A stretch of DNA of 64,000 nucleotides. Source: Mycogone perniciosa. Taxonomy: Eukaryota; Ascomycota; Sordariomycetes; Hypocreales; Hypocreaceae. Where the stretch lies: positions 62,001-126,000 of the forward strand of contig JAOALB010000137.1 in assembly GCA_025331125.1 (NCBI GenBank), written 5' to 3'. This document shows, in pieces, positions 52,559-62,900 of the stretch. The notes beneath the pieces were generated by a model that saw only the letters and a list, made by a program, of their open reading frames with translations, ran no database searches and had not been told where the DNA came from. Within the stretch, counting starts at the first letter, position 1. Each line of letters starts with the position of its first letter. The position numbers and the translations under genes were made by a program.

Positions 52559-52640
52559 GCGTAATTGGTTTAGTGGTAAAATTCTCCGTTGCCATCCGAG
52601 CAACGTCGGGGAGCCCTGGGTTCGATTCCCAGATTACGCA
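52559..52640 (+). tRNA. tRNA-Gly (GCC) with an 11-nt intron
   Basis: The acceptor stem GCGTAAT pairs with ATTACGC (52633-52639), followed by discriminator A at 52640. The D-loop region GGTTTAGTGGTAAAA and the T-loop GGTTCGATTCCC are typical. The anticodon stem CTCCG pairs with CGGGG, and anticodon GCC lies at 52591-52593. An 11-nt intron at 52595-52605, one base 3' of the anticodon, contains GCAAC, which can pair with GTTGC across the anticodon, the usual form of eukaryotic pre-tRNA introns. A T-run about 30 bp downstream (52671-52678) could serve as pol III terminator. It looks functional. Confidence 0.92.
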
Positions 52641-52865
52641 TTCAGTTTGTCTTATTGATAGTCCTTAAGTGTTTTTTTTCACGCTACGCTACCTAGGTAT
52701 GATTATGGAGCCAGCAGTCGATTTGGTAATATACTTGCATAATACCTCCAGGAGATAACAGATTTTGAACTATCTTTTCCTAATTAAAACTACATGCTGT
52801 TGATTACACGGTGGGCTGAGTAGTACGGACAAGGCCTATCGCAAAGCGACTGCTTTGTATCGAGC

Positions 52866-53867
52866 TTAGTAAGTGTATAGGACAACGGGTGCACAAAAAT
52901 GGACAACTACAGTTTTACATAATATAGATGTTGTGATAGGCGGTAAGATATAGAGGCCCCAGACAGTTTTCCTGATTTCGAAGGAATGATGAAAACTTAC
53001 AGCCCGGTCTGGCAGCGAAGAGGGAGTATGTATGGTTGCCGCCATGCCACAATAGTCTTTGTGATCAGCCACGCGCATTAAATCGTTGTAGAAGGATGTG
53101 TTGAAGTGCTTTAACGGCTCGAACCTCGATTCTTGAAGCGGGGCGTCCTGGAGAATACTAAAAACGCGGGCATCACCTGGCCATAGTGTCTCAAGAATAG
53201 GGCGATATCCTTCTTCAGACCTATGGATCGCCAGCACCAGTCTTTTTACCGCTTTGACACTAACATATCTGAGACTTCTTTGCCGGGGTTGGTGGAACCT
53301 GTCGTATCGACCATAAGTGCCAGGAAGACTATACATGATAGGCATGCGATCTATTTCCCGCCGTGGAAGATTGAAGCATATTGCTGCTGATGCCCCAGGG
53401 ATTATGAATAGCGACGAGTTACTCTCTTGGCATAGCGAGCAACATCGTTCACAAGTCGATAAAAATAGAAAGGGCCCATATTCCCCGCAGGCAACGCATT
53501 TCTCTGACCGTAAAGCAGTATAGATAATAGTAGCGGAATGATAGGTGATGAGTCTTGTTCGAGCTAATGCGATTAATATGCGTTGTGCATAGTCCACTAA
53601 GTCGCGGTATGCTGGCAATGACTAGATAATAGTGTTGCCCTGGAGACAGGTAAAAGAGAACCTAGCCAGGGACTGGAAATCAAGGAGATTGAAGATAGTA
53701 TGCACAACCTCAACGGGGAGATAATCCAGGTGGCTAAGGTGGAGTGGTACCAAGGTGGCCACACAAGGAAGAAACGATGGCCCTGCAGGCTCTTTAACAT
53801 TGATAAATCCTGTAAGGTATAACCCGGGCCTTTCCGAGAGTTCTGTATTGGTGACTATTTTTGCCAT
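52866..53867 (-). pseudogene. F-box protein interrupted by an in-frame TAG
   Basis: Read from 53867, the N-terminal part carries an F-box, HLDYLPVEVVHTIFNLLDFQSLARFS. F-box proteins recruit substrates to SCF ubiquitin ligases. The same frame then meets TAG at 53622-53624 and continues as SLPAYRDLVDYAQR, a Cys-rich segment (CVACGEYGPFLFL, CERCCSLCQ) and SLPGTYGRYDRFHQPRQR. Both sides are one protein of a type common in Aspergillus-like fungi. The stop is most simply a CAG-to-TAG change; the best intron that would skip it has a poor donor. A good donor (GTAAGT) at 53000 suggests a 3' intron, after which the true end is unclear, so the right-hand boundary at 52866 is only the open frame's stop. 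Confidence 0.7.
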
Positions 53868-55161
53868 TGGGGGACGCTTCGCCGTGTTTTTTGGCTGGGC
53901 ATAGCGATATTGCAGTTAAGAAAAATATATCCTCTTGCAAAAAAAGGTGTAGTGCCTGCTGGTAGTATAAGGATTTTAGGGATATAACTCATCCAAAAAC
54001 GAGAGGGGTATAGCATTTTATATAGATGTTGAACAGACTTTTCACCCAAAGGTTTGCTAGCCACGTTTATGATTTAAGGTAAACATAGCGTACTCTGCAA
54101 TACCTTACTTACGTCTTCACTTATTGCATTCTCCAAAACCAGAAAAGGCAATACTATACAAAAGAAATAGCATACTGTATAGAAACCGTGATAAGGATAC
54201 AGCCGGACTGTGCTATATGCAACTCCCTAGCTACCACTGCCTGCAGTTGTGAGGTCGGAGTTCTAGAGATGTTTATGCGCCAAGCCGAGGATAAAGTGAT
54301 GACGCCGAGATGCAACAACACCAGAAAGTGGGTACGAGAGAAGTCACAGTGATTAATACTAAAAGAATTCAATGCATATTGGGAGCAGCCGCTGGGATCT
54401 GAAAGTCCACAAAAACAGGGAAAAGACAAAGAAGATACACATAAGGCTTCTAAAGTCGAAGAGCAGGAGCACCAAGATGGATAACAGGACTAAAACGGAC
54501 AGCCTTTGCAGGACGAGATTAATGAAAGACGGCAGGCTGTTGTCCAACACTATCCTGTAGTGCTGGAGTATTACTATTCTACTGTCGATCTGAAATTCCC
54601 TGCTAGTTCTGAACTCTCGGTGAGAGATCCGCCGCTGAGTGAGTTAAAAGGTGGGATAAAGAGGTGAGGCCATTCGCTAGTATCTTGGCATTTCAAATCT
54701 AGACACCGTCTGCAATCATTCGACGTACCTTTTAATTAATCCTTTCGATAGAGCCTAGAGGTTGCTTATCCCTGCCAAAAGCCTTCCATTCCCGTGTTCG
54801 TATATAGGTACGATGTGGATAGTGGGGCCTCCACATAGAACTGCTGGATACCTTTCTTGTAAGCACAGGAGTCATGCTACCAGAGGTCACTCCAAAGTCT
54901 TCAAAGATAACTGAACGCATTCATATTCGTCCAGGACATGGACCATAGAAGTGGCGTTGGTGACTGTACCATCCCAAGTTCAACGATCCAGGCATTAACA
55001 CGTATTTTCTGTCAGTTTCGATTATTTGGCCAGGAACTGAGTCTTGAAATATGCTTTAATATTTCGAAGTAACCTCAAATTTTGTAAATATGGTAGGAGA
55101 ATGCCGCTCTCTATTCAGAGCCTTTAGGAAATAACCTATGCATCAGCCAGATGAAGCAACC
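53868..55161. other. No recognised gene
   Basis: Only short open frames on either strand, none with a recognisable motif. The region separates the F-box gene from the O-methyltransferase. Confidence 0.3.
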
Positions 55162-56030
55162 CTAATCTAGAAGTCGAGCAATGTTGACGCCATCCCACAA
55201 CGCGCAAAGCCAATTCTCCAGTCGGCCTGACTCATTAATAATCTCATTACACCTCCTCAGAGCCTTGATGTCCTCAGACTTCCAATACTCACGACGTTGA
55301 GGTCCGAAATCGAATTGACGCCACGGGTTATTCTCGCTGCCATCCGCCACGAGGCCGCATCTCAAGATGTTGTCAGCGACTATTAGGCCGCCCGGTCGGA
55401 GTAGGCGGCTCTGGGATCCGTGTTGGGATGACCTGAGAATTGTGCTGAGATACTCCGGATAGCCAGACTTCTGCGCATCGATGAAGATCATGTCATACGG
55501 CTCGGTAGGGCTAAGAGTCGGAAGACTGGCGAAACCATTAGGAAAGAGTCATTTTCGCGAAGGGGATTCAACCACATACATCTCGAGAGCATCGCCGGTC
55601 AGTAACTCCACGTTCTTCACGCCATGCTTCTCAAAGGCGTCCTCAGCCAGCTTGGCGAAAGAGGGATTGAACTCCAGGCCAGTGACCTTACCATCAGGTC
55701 CAACAGCGTGGCTCCACATCAAGCTTGAGAGACCAACATAGACGCCAACTTCCAAGACTAGATCTATTTGTTAACTCATTCGATCCTTGCATCGATCTCT
55801 TCGAAAGGGTACTCACCCCTCTTGACTCCAAGTGTCTTCGCCAGGAACAGCATAGCCTGCGCCTGGGAGATGGAGATCATGTAGTTTGCCGTCTCGGGTA
55901 TTATCCCACGAACGTATTCATGGTATTCAATGATGTGCGTGGGGACACCAGTGGTGTGTGCTTTCGCGTAGGCACTTATCCGCTCTCCGACGGATTGGTT
56001 TGGATACAGAATTGGTGAGTCTTCCTTCAT
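55162..56030 (-). CDS. SAM-dependent O-methyltransferase (caffeoyl-CoA OMT type)
   Basis: Three minus-strand exons, 56030-55817, 55763-55580 and 55525-55162, join in phase to 253 residues. Motif I is DLVLEVGVYVGLSSL (SAM binding), followed by GKVTGLEFNPSFAKLAE (acidic ribose contact), GDALE, and YDMIFIDAQKSGYPEY, the metal-binding Asp region of the family. RPGGLIVADNILRCG follows. Members methylate hydroxyl groups of small phenolic or other acceptors. The intron between exons 2 and 3 has a CTAATG branch site 12 nt before its acceptor. It appears intact. The start at 56030 (MKEDSPILYPNQ) is provisional, because an ATG near 56090 followed by a short intron is possible. It could be a tailoring enzyme of the PKS pathway, but the retroelement block lies between them. 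Confidence 0.85.
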
Positions 56031-57812
56031 GGTGGTCCGAGTATAGGATTTCTTACGTGGATGTGTATCAATTCTGTGATGGCTTTAGACATATTTTGAC
56101 AAGATGGGTGTTGAAGTAGTCGGCTTATATAGTAAATGGGTTTTGTAAAACGTCATGACCTGTGGGCCTGCATCTGGGATACCTGTTCTGTATGTACAAT
56201 ATTCGTAGCTGGGAACTTTTTTCCCAGTCGGAGTTGAGTAATCATAAAGTGGCAACTCTTCCAGCATCATGCAGGCGCGTCATAATGAACATGGGACCGC
56301 AAAACATACACCTTGCCGACTTGCCGCAACTCACTCACATTCTTATAGCTAGGGACGGCAGATAGGTCTTTTTACAAACTCCAATATAGCCACTTCCATA
56401 TGCTCCAATCGAAGAAGCGTTAATATTCCACGAGTTACCTTTCGGAGTATCCATGTGCTTTGCGGTTTCACTTTTTCTGTCCCCCGCTCGTCATAATTCA
56501 TCTCTCGGAGGAGCTGGGTTGAAGTGGGACTGGCTAAGAGGACAAAACGACTGTCCAATCAAGCATTAGCGCTATATCCAGGGCCAGGGGTAAACATGAA
56601 ACTGAGCCCATAATGAGGAGTCCTTTGAAATGGCTCCTACATGATGTGGCTCAAGTTGTCACAAGATCAACAAATAGCGGCTGTTGGTGCGGGATGTTTG
56701 GTATGTTCTCAAAGAATCTACAGGCGTTGGGTCGCAGATAATGTGATGTAAGCAGAATGTCAGACCAAAATCCAGCAAAATGTGAGCCCACATTGTGCGT
56801 GTGGACAAGTAACCTTATATGTTATGCGACACAGAATTTACGCGGATATTTACGCAGATATTACTCTATCTAATTTGGGGGAAGATCTGTGGGACTAACA
56901 CAGGCGCAGTGGTATTTTGAATGTAAAATGGGGCTTATGACAAGAGCGTATTCGTGACTTGACAATCTGTACTTCGTACTCCGTACTTCTATCTATACAT
57001 ATTGACAGGGATCTGAGGGGTTATTTATTATCCTGGTCTCGTCTCGTACAGCTACACCCTCATAACCGACATGTGATTGCTCTGACAGGATATCTTCACA
57101 TCTGGTCATCAAGCTGCTTATCAAGAGACAAGACTTCCAGTATTACTTACTACCCTGCAGTCCAACAGATCAAACAAGGCCCCAATAAGATAGGGCCGAT
57201 GCTTGGCGGCTCGCACATGGGTCCAGATCAAACATCACGACCCGCCTGGCAGTACTGAGCTGGTGAGTGGAACTATACACCATAAAAAATGTGACAGTAC
57301 GGAGTAGTAGTAGTATCTACGCTGGCAAGGGGCGGCAAGCGGGTCTTCAACTTCCCAGCTGGTTCAAAGGCATGTTTTGTTAGCACTGGCAGTCGGGCTA
57401 GTGGAACGGGTGGCTTAACTACTCGTACTCGTAGTTGAGTTGGCGGTTAGGTACGGAGTATGCTTAGCTTAGTGTGCAGACATGGTATGTTAGCTTGAAG
57501 CAAGTCCCTGACCAGGTCTTCAACCGAGACATCCGCGACAATCTGGCTACAGCACTCGTGAAATATAACTGTGTATCTTGCATGAAGGCTTATTAAGGGA
57601 ATAGATCACTATGGAGTACTACAAAGCTTGGCTTAATAAAAATACAAGTGATTGAAGCAAACCCGGGTTTCGAGATTGGACCTAGAAAGATTGTGTTTTT
57701 TAAACCAGCTGCCCCCATTAAACTAATAGGAGTTCACCAATGGGTCTTTTTTTCACGAACCTAACAGCTCATAACAAGGCCATATAAATGACCCTATGCC
57801 CAAGACTCCTTT
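56031..57812. other. No recognised gene; dispersed palindromic motifs
   Basis: No supported coding sequence. TACTTCGTACTCCGTACTTC lies near 56968, TACGGAGTA near 57298 and 57449, and GTA trinucleotide runs follow the first of these. Confidence 0.3.
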
Positions 57813-59015
57813 CTACATCCTCTTCGGATTGATCCAAACCAAAACTTCATCCGCGCCTTTGACAGTTGACCTTCCACACACTGCCAGAATCTCCCAAAAT
57901 TTAACAGGGAGGAACAGAACCAGCTTAAACAGAAAATCGCCAAGCCACCAGAGAATCTGTCCAAACATACCAAACGCTGCTTTCATCGCTTCGAAGGTGC
58001 TGTTGCTGAAGTTTGCAATGAACCACCAAATCGCCTTTGGAAACGCAATAAATACCGCCCGAAGGACATCATGGAACGCATTGACGATATCTTGCAAGGT
58101 GATAGCTTGGAAGACATTCACAATGGCTGTGAAGGCCGTATGTAGGAATGATAAGATCCGCTTTACGGCTTCCGCAACCGCGCCGCCGATTCTCGTCGCC
58201 CCGTTGCCGATCCACCGTAAGATAATCCATACAGCGCGCGGCAAACGGTTGATGGCTTCCCATACTTTCCTTGGTGTCTTCTTGATGATTTTGGGCACTT
58301 TTTTGATGCCTCGAAGTGTAAGATTCGCTACCTCCTTCGTGCGTCTAGGAAACTCCTTGATTTGTCGTCGACACCAACCGCCAACACGATGGCGACGTTC
58401 CCACGCCTCCTTAGGCAGAGTCCAGAAGAAGAACCTTGGAATACGCCAGGCGAGCAATTTAATAATTGAGCCAAACGTCGCCAAGATGCGGCGAATGCGG
58501 CGCATCTCCTTCGCATGTGTCGCCTTCCATCTCTTCCAAGCCCCAGCGCGACGAGCCGGAAGGCACTCAACGATCTCCCGATGGCCGTTCTCAGCAGCTA
58601 GACGGAGAGCGATGGCCCCGTCAGGGGCAACGAGGGAATCGTCTGCGCCTAGCTCGCGGAGGATCTTGACGAGACCGAGTTTGCCCTCTGCAGCGGCAAA
58701 TTGCAGCGGCGTGCGCTGTATAGTTGGTAGCTGGCCAAGGGGATGTACTTGTCCGTAGCCGTCAACATTTGCGCCGAGAGAGATAAGGGCGCGTATGATG
58801 TTTGGATCGTTGGCGCGCACGGCTGCTAAGAGAGGAGTTTCGCCTCGAAGATTTGGTGTGTCGGGGGATATGAGCTCACGCGTGATGAGATCAGAGACGA
58901 TATCGGGGCGTCTGTTGGCGATGGAGTCATAAAAAGACGTGACGATATCATGTTCATTTTCGGATGTTCCCTGAAGCTGCTTGTCGTCGTCTTTAGTCAG
59001 GTTCATCTTCTCCAT
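57813..59015 (-). CDS. Ankyrin-repeat protein with long amphipathic C-terminal region
   Basis: A single exon encodes 400 residues. An N-terminal charged segment is followed by about three ankyrin-type repeats (residues about 45-155): GETPLLAAVRANDPNIIRALIS, then RTPLQFAAAEGKLGLVKIL, then DGAIALRLAAENGHREIVECL. From about residue 160 the protein changes to basic, Trp-rich sequence (PRFFFWTLPKEAW, KKVPKIIKKTPRKVW) and then several hydrophobic or amphipathic helices (AFTAIVNVFQAI, KAIWWFIANFS, QILWWLGDFLFKLVLFLPV). This tail suggests membrane association. Ankyrin repeats bind other proteins. The function is not known and no link to the PKS is evident. The gene is intact. The ATG at 59015 was chosen; an in-frame ATG three codons on is equally possible. 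Confidence 0.8.
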   Translation of the reverse strand: MEKMNLTKDDDKQLQGTSENEHDIVTSFYDSIANRRPDIVSDLITRELISPDTPNLRGETPLLAAVRANDPNIIRALISLGANVDGYGQVHPLGQLPTIQRTPLQFAAAEGKLGLVKILRELGADDSLVAPDGAIALRLAAENGHREIVECLPARRAGAWKRWKATHAKEMRRIRRILATFGSIIKLLAWRIPRFFFWTLPKEAWERRHRVGGWCRRQIKEFPRRTKEVANLTLRGIKKVPKIIKKTPRKVWEAINRLPRAVWIILRWIGNGATRIGGAVAEAVKRILSFLHTAFTAIVNVFQAITLQDIVNAFHDVLRAVFIAFPKAIWWFIANFSNSTFEAMKAAFGMFGQILWWLGDFLFKLVLFLPVKFWEILAVCGRSTVKGADEVLVWINPKRM

Positions 59016-59985
59016 GCTGTCTCTCTTTGGTCGATAGGATCAACGAATATGCCTTCTGCGGCGCCATGGTGTCGAGAAGAGGAATGGCTTCAGGTATTTA
59101 TTTCACTTCATCTTTGTGAGGCACACAATGAGACTGCCTCGTCATTTCACTAAGACTGGCTCTAAGTGCGCCTCACCAACGAGCAAAGAGGCAGCCTACG
59201 GCTAGATGCACAAGGGGCTGTCAACCAACAAATCAGAGTCAACCGAGGCAAAGCCAGTGGCGCAGCCATCGCAGCTTAATTACACGTGTTTTCTTGTGCT
59301 CACTTAAAATGACTAGGATATAGATACGAAGTACTCCGTATAGAATGAAGACTCAGAGCACGAAGTACTGAATAGGGATTGTTTACTTATTTATTTATAA
59401 TTGGGTCAACCTTTTTAACCTAGGCTGACCGCCACGAGTAAGAAGAGGAGGGAATCATCAGGTAAACGTCTGTGAGAATTGTAGGCATATAGTGGGTTTA
59501 TTTCGGTTGCAGGCTCTATCATGGCATGACTCAGGTAGGCGCCTGCAGCTCCCCTCTTCACTATTTCAGCATTACATTGTACCTTACTACAGCTAGGGGC
59601 TGCTTCAATCTGAGCCTCAATCACGACCAAATGGAGTCCGAGGAGTACTCTTGGCTGCCCTAAGCTGCGCAAATTTCTCCAACCAACCGGAGATGTCCTG
59701 TGCAAAGATTGCCAAGAAAAGGCGCCAGTATTATCCGTGACTGTTGTTGGCGGAACTCCACTGTTAGGGAATCTGTTCAACCTGTTGGCTTGGCACGTTT
59801 ATCACCTTGGATTCCCCTCTCGACAACGCAAGCATTCATCTTCTTCCGGTTGTCCTCAAGTCGATTGAGGCTACATATATGTAGCAGAAGGAGACAGCGC
59901 ACCTATCAGCACCCATATCAGCTCGAAGAACAGTGCGAAGAAGAGTGCGAAGAACCGCGCCCAGAATAGCAACTAGTAGCCAGCC
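59016..59985. other. Intergenic, likely holding two divergent promoters
   Basis: The region lies between the divergent ankyrin and ABC transporter starts. It contains TACGAAGTACTCCGTA near 59328 and a GAAGAACAGTGCGAAGAAG-type purine-rich direct repeat near 59925-59960. No gene is supported. Confidence 0.35.
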
Positions 59986-62900
59986 ATGAATGAGACCAAT
60001 GACAACTCGCTAGGCCCTCAGCTGAGGGATGAATTCGACTTTACCCTCCTCTTCGAAGAGGCTATCCTGACCATACTGCCTTCTGCTTTATTGCTTTCCA
60101 TCTCGCCTTTATACATCTATCGCCTCTTGCGTAAACCACTTTATGCGAAGCCAGGTATTCTTCTATGGATAAAGCTTGTTCGTCATAACACTGAAGACCC
60201 CATCAAAGTCCAAGTAGCAGCTGTCTCTAACACAAGGCTAAATTGGATAGGCCGTGGCCACGGTTCTCCTAGCGTTTCAGATCGCAAACCTAGTCTTCTG
60301 GAGCCAGCTGATGGTCGCTCGAACTAAGACCTCCATTGCCGCCGCCGTATTCTCCTGCATTAGCTCGCTCTGCATCGGTGTTCTGCTCCTCGCTAAACAC
60401 CGCTATTCTCTCCGACCCTCGACCCTTCTTAGCGTCTACCTATCCTCTACCCTCCTATTCGATATCGCGAAGGCCCGCTCCCTATTTATCAGACCTGGAT
60501 TGCATATCAATGGGTCATTCACGGTAGTAATTCTGGCCCTGAAGCTTGCTATCCTGTTCCTAGAGGAAGTACCTAAGCGTTCCTTATTCTATGGAAACAA
60601 CATAACGTCCGCTATCAGTCAGGAAGAAATAAGTGGATTCTGGAACCGCTCCGTCTTTGGTGGTTGAATTCGACTCTTATGGCAGGATACCGTTCTCTTC
60701 TGACGGTGGGCAACCTTGAAGATATTGGCTCGAAGTTCGATTCCGAAAACCTGCTCTCCATCCTGGAGGATACTTGGGTACCCAGTAAGTCCTCTATCAA
60801 CTGTGTGGTATTGAATACTGACATTGCTAAAAGTTGATACAACTTCAACCTATTGCCTCCTGAAGGCGATATTTATTGCCTTCGCTCGCCCGATACTAGC
60901 GGTGGTTCTCCCTAGGCTATGCTTTACTGGATTTTCATTTGCCCAGCCGTTCCTATTCCCTAGGATCGTTGATGCTGTTGGCGATACGAGTCTATCCGGA
61001 AATGTTATAGGAGGTCTCATTGGGGCTACGGCCCTTGTCTACTTAGGCATAGCGGTAAGTGGCAACGGATGTCTATGTACGATTTCAAGGGGAGTTCTAA
61101 TACCTCTCTAGCTTTCCAAGGCATACTACACACACCTGGTATTCCAGTTCATAACGATGCTACGAGGAGCTCTTGTTGCTATCATATTTAAGAAGGCTCT
61201 AAGCCTGGAGGGCGGCGCAGCTGCAGCCTCTGCTGCCGTTACTCTTATGAGTACCGATATCGACGGCATAGCGATGGGAATTGAGCACTTCCACGATGTC
61301 TGGGCGAATATAATCGAGCTCGGGGTCGGCATCTACCTACTGGCGAGAATCGTTAGCGGCGCATCGTTTTTAGTTGTTATACCCGGTTTAGGTGAGTTTC
61401 GATCTCTGCCAGCAATGCTTCGTACACTCTATTAACAGCTATTTTGATAGTAACTTCCGTTGCTTCATTTTACATCGCGCAGAAGATGGGACCGGCTCGG
61501 ATGGCTTGGAACGAGAAAACCCAGAAACGGGTATCTACAACCTCTCAGGTGCTTGCCCAACTCAAGGGCATCAAAATGATGGGACTAGGTCTGTCAGTGT
61601 TTGAACACATTCAAGGCCTCCGTGTTGTTGAAATGGAATTCCACAAGAAGTTTAGGACGTTAAATGTCACAACGCACACGATAGGTAAGACTGGTATTTA
61701 GCATCCCATGAATGGTTATACTTCTGACACGCCCACAGCAACATTCTCCAACGCGATAACGCCTGTTCTCATCATTGCGGGAGGTCTATTTTGGACCCAA
61801 GTTGGAGGAAGTATAACCGCTATGCAGGCATTTACAACCTTATCGATTATCGCCCTTGTCTCCCACCCCTTGGCTGCTTTGCTGCTGGCATACCCAATGT
61901 TTACGAGCATATTGGGCTGCGTCAGTCGGATACAAAACTTTCTTCTCTTGGCTGAACGAGCTGAGCAACGTTTAGTTATGGATGAACACAGCGCTGAAAG
62001 GTCATCATCGCAAGGTTCCGGACGCGGCCATGACGGCTACGAACTTCAAAGAATCAAAACAAAGCAGAATTTTTCGGAGCTGTCACCTGACGATTGCATG
62101 ATTCGGATTCAGGGGGCATCATTTGCGGTGAGAAAGGAGAATGAACCCATCCTCCACGACATCAACCTCAATTTAACACATTCAAGTTTAACTATGGTGG
62201 TTGGACCTGTTGGCTCGGGGAAATCAACGCTCTTAAGGGCAATTCTCGGCGAGGCCTATCTGTGCCAAGGCTCTGTACATGTCAAGCATGCAGATGTTGC
62301 GTATTGTGGCCAGACGTCTTGGTTACAGAATACCTCTATCCGTGACAACGTCCTGGGTCAAGAGCAGCTCGATTTGGCCTGGTACGAAACCATAATGCAT
62401 GCATGCTTATTAGATGAAGATATGAGACAGCTACCTGAAGGTGACCAATCTCTAGCTGGCAATGGCGGATCTAACTTGAGTGGTGGCCAACGGCAACGTG
62501 TTGTATGTGGCTTAGAATTGGTCTTTTTGGATTCACATTTACAAGCTGACAATTTCTAGGCACTTGCAAGAGCCGTCTACTCTGGAAAATACATAGTATT
62601 GCTGGACGATGTTTTCAGTGCTTTAGATCGTAAGACGGCAAACGCGTCATTCAGTCGGCTGCTCGGGGAGGAAGGAATTCTGCGAAAATGCCCATCTACT
62701 GTCATTTTGACTACTCACATTGGTAGGCAATACTTCCTACCTAGTATTTAACCTTATTTACAGTGCTTGGTGTCTAGTTGAGCAACTTGCCTGGGCTGAT
62801 ACAGTCGTTACGCTCGACACTCAAGGCAGAATTTCTACAAGGAAAAACATCGACAGGCTTCAACAGACCGAAAACGTCACCGAGACAATCAAACCAACGG

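Noticed and set aside
53625..53700. Intron that would remove the F-box TAG
   Set aside because: The acceptor TCTAG exists, but the only donors give a 26-nt or a weak 52-nt intron that deletes conserved F-box residues.
57796..58758. A 320-codon plus-strand open frame
   Set aside because: It lies antisense to the ankyrin gene; its composition is the shadow of the other strand and it has no motif.
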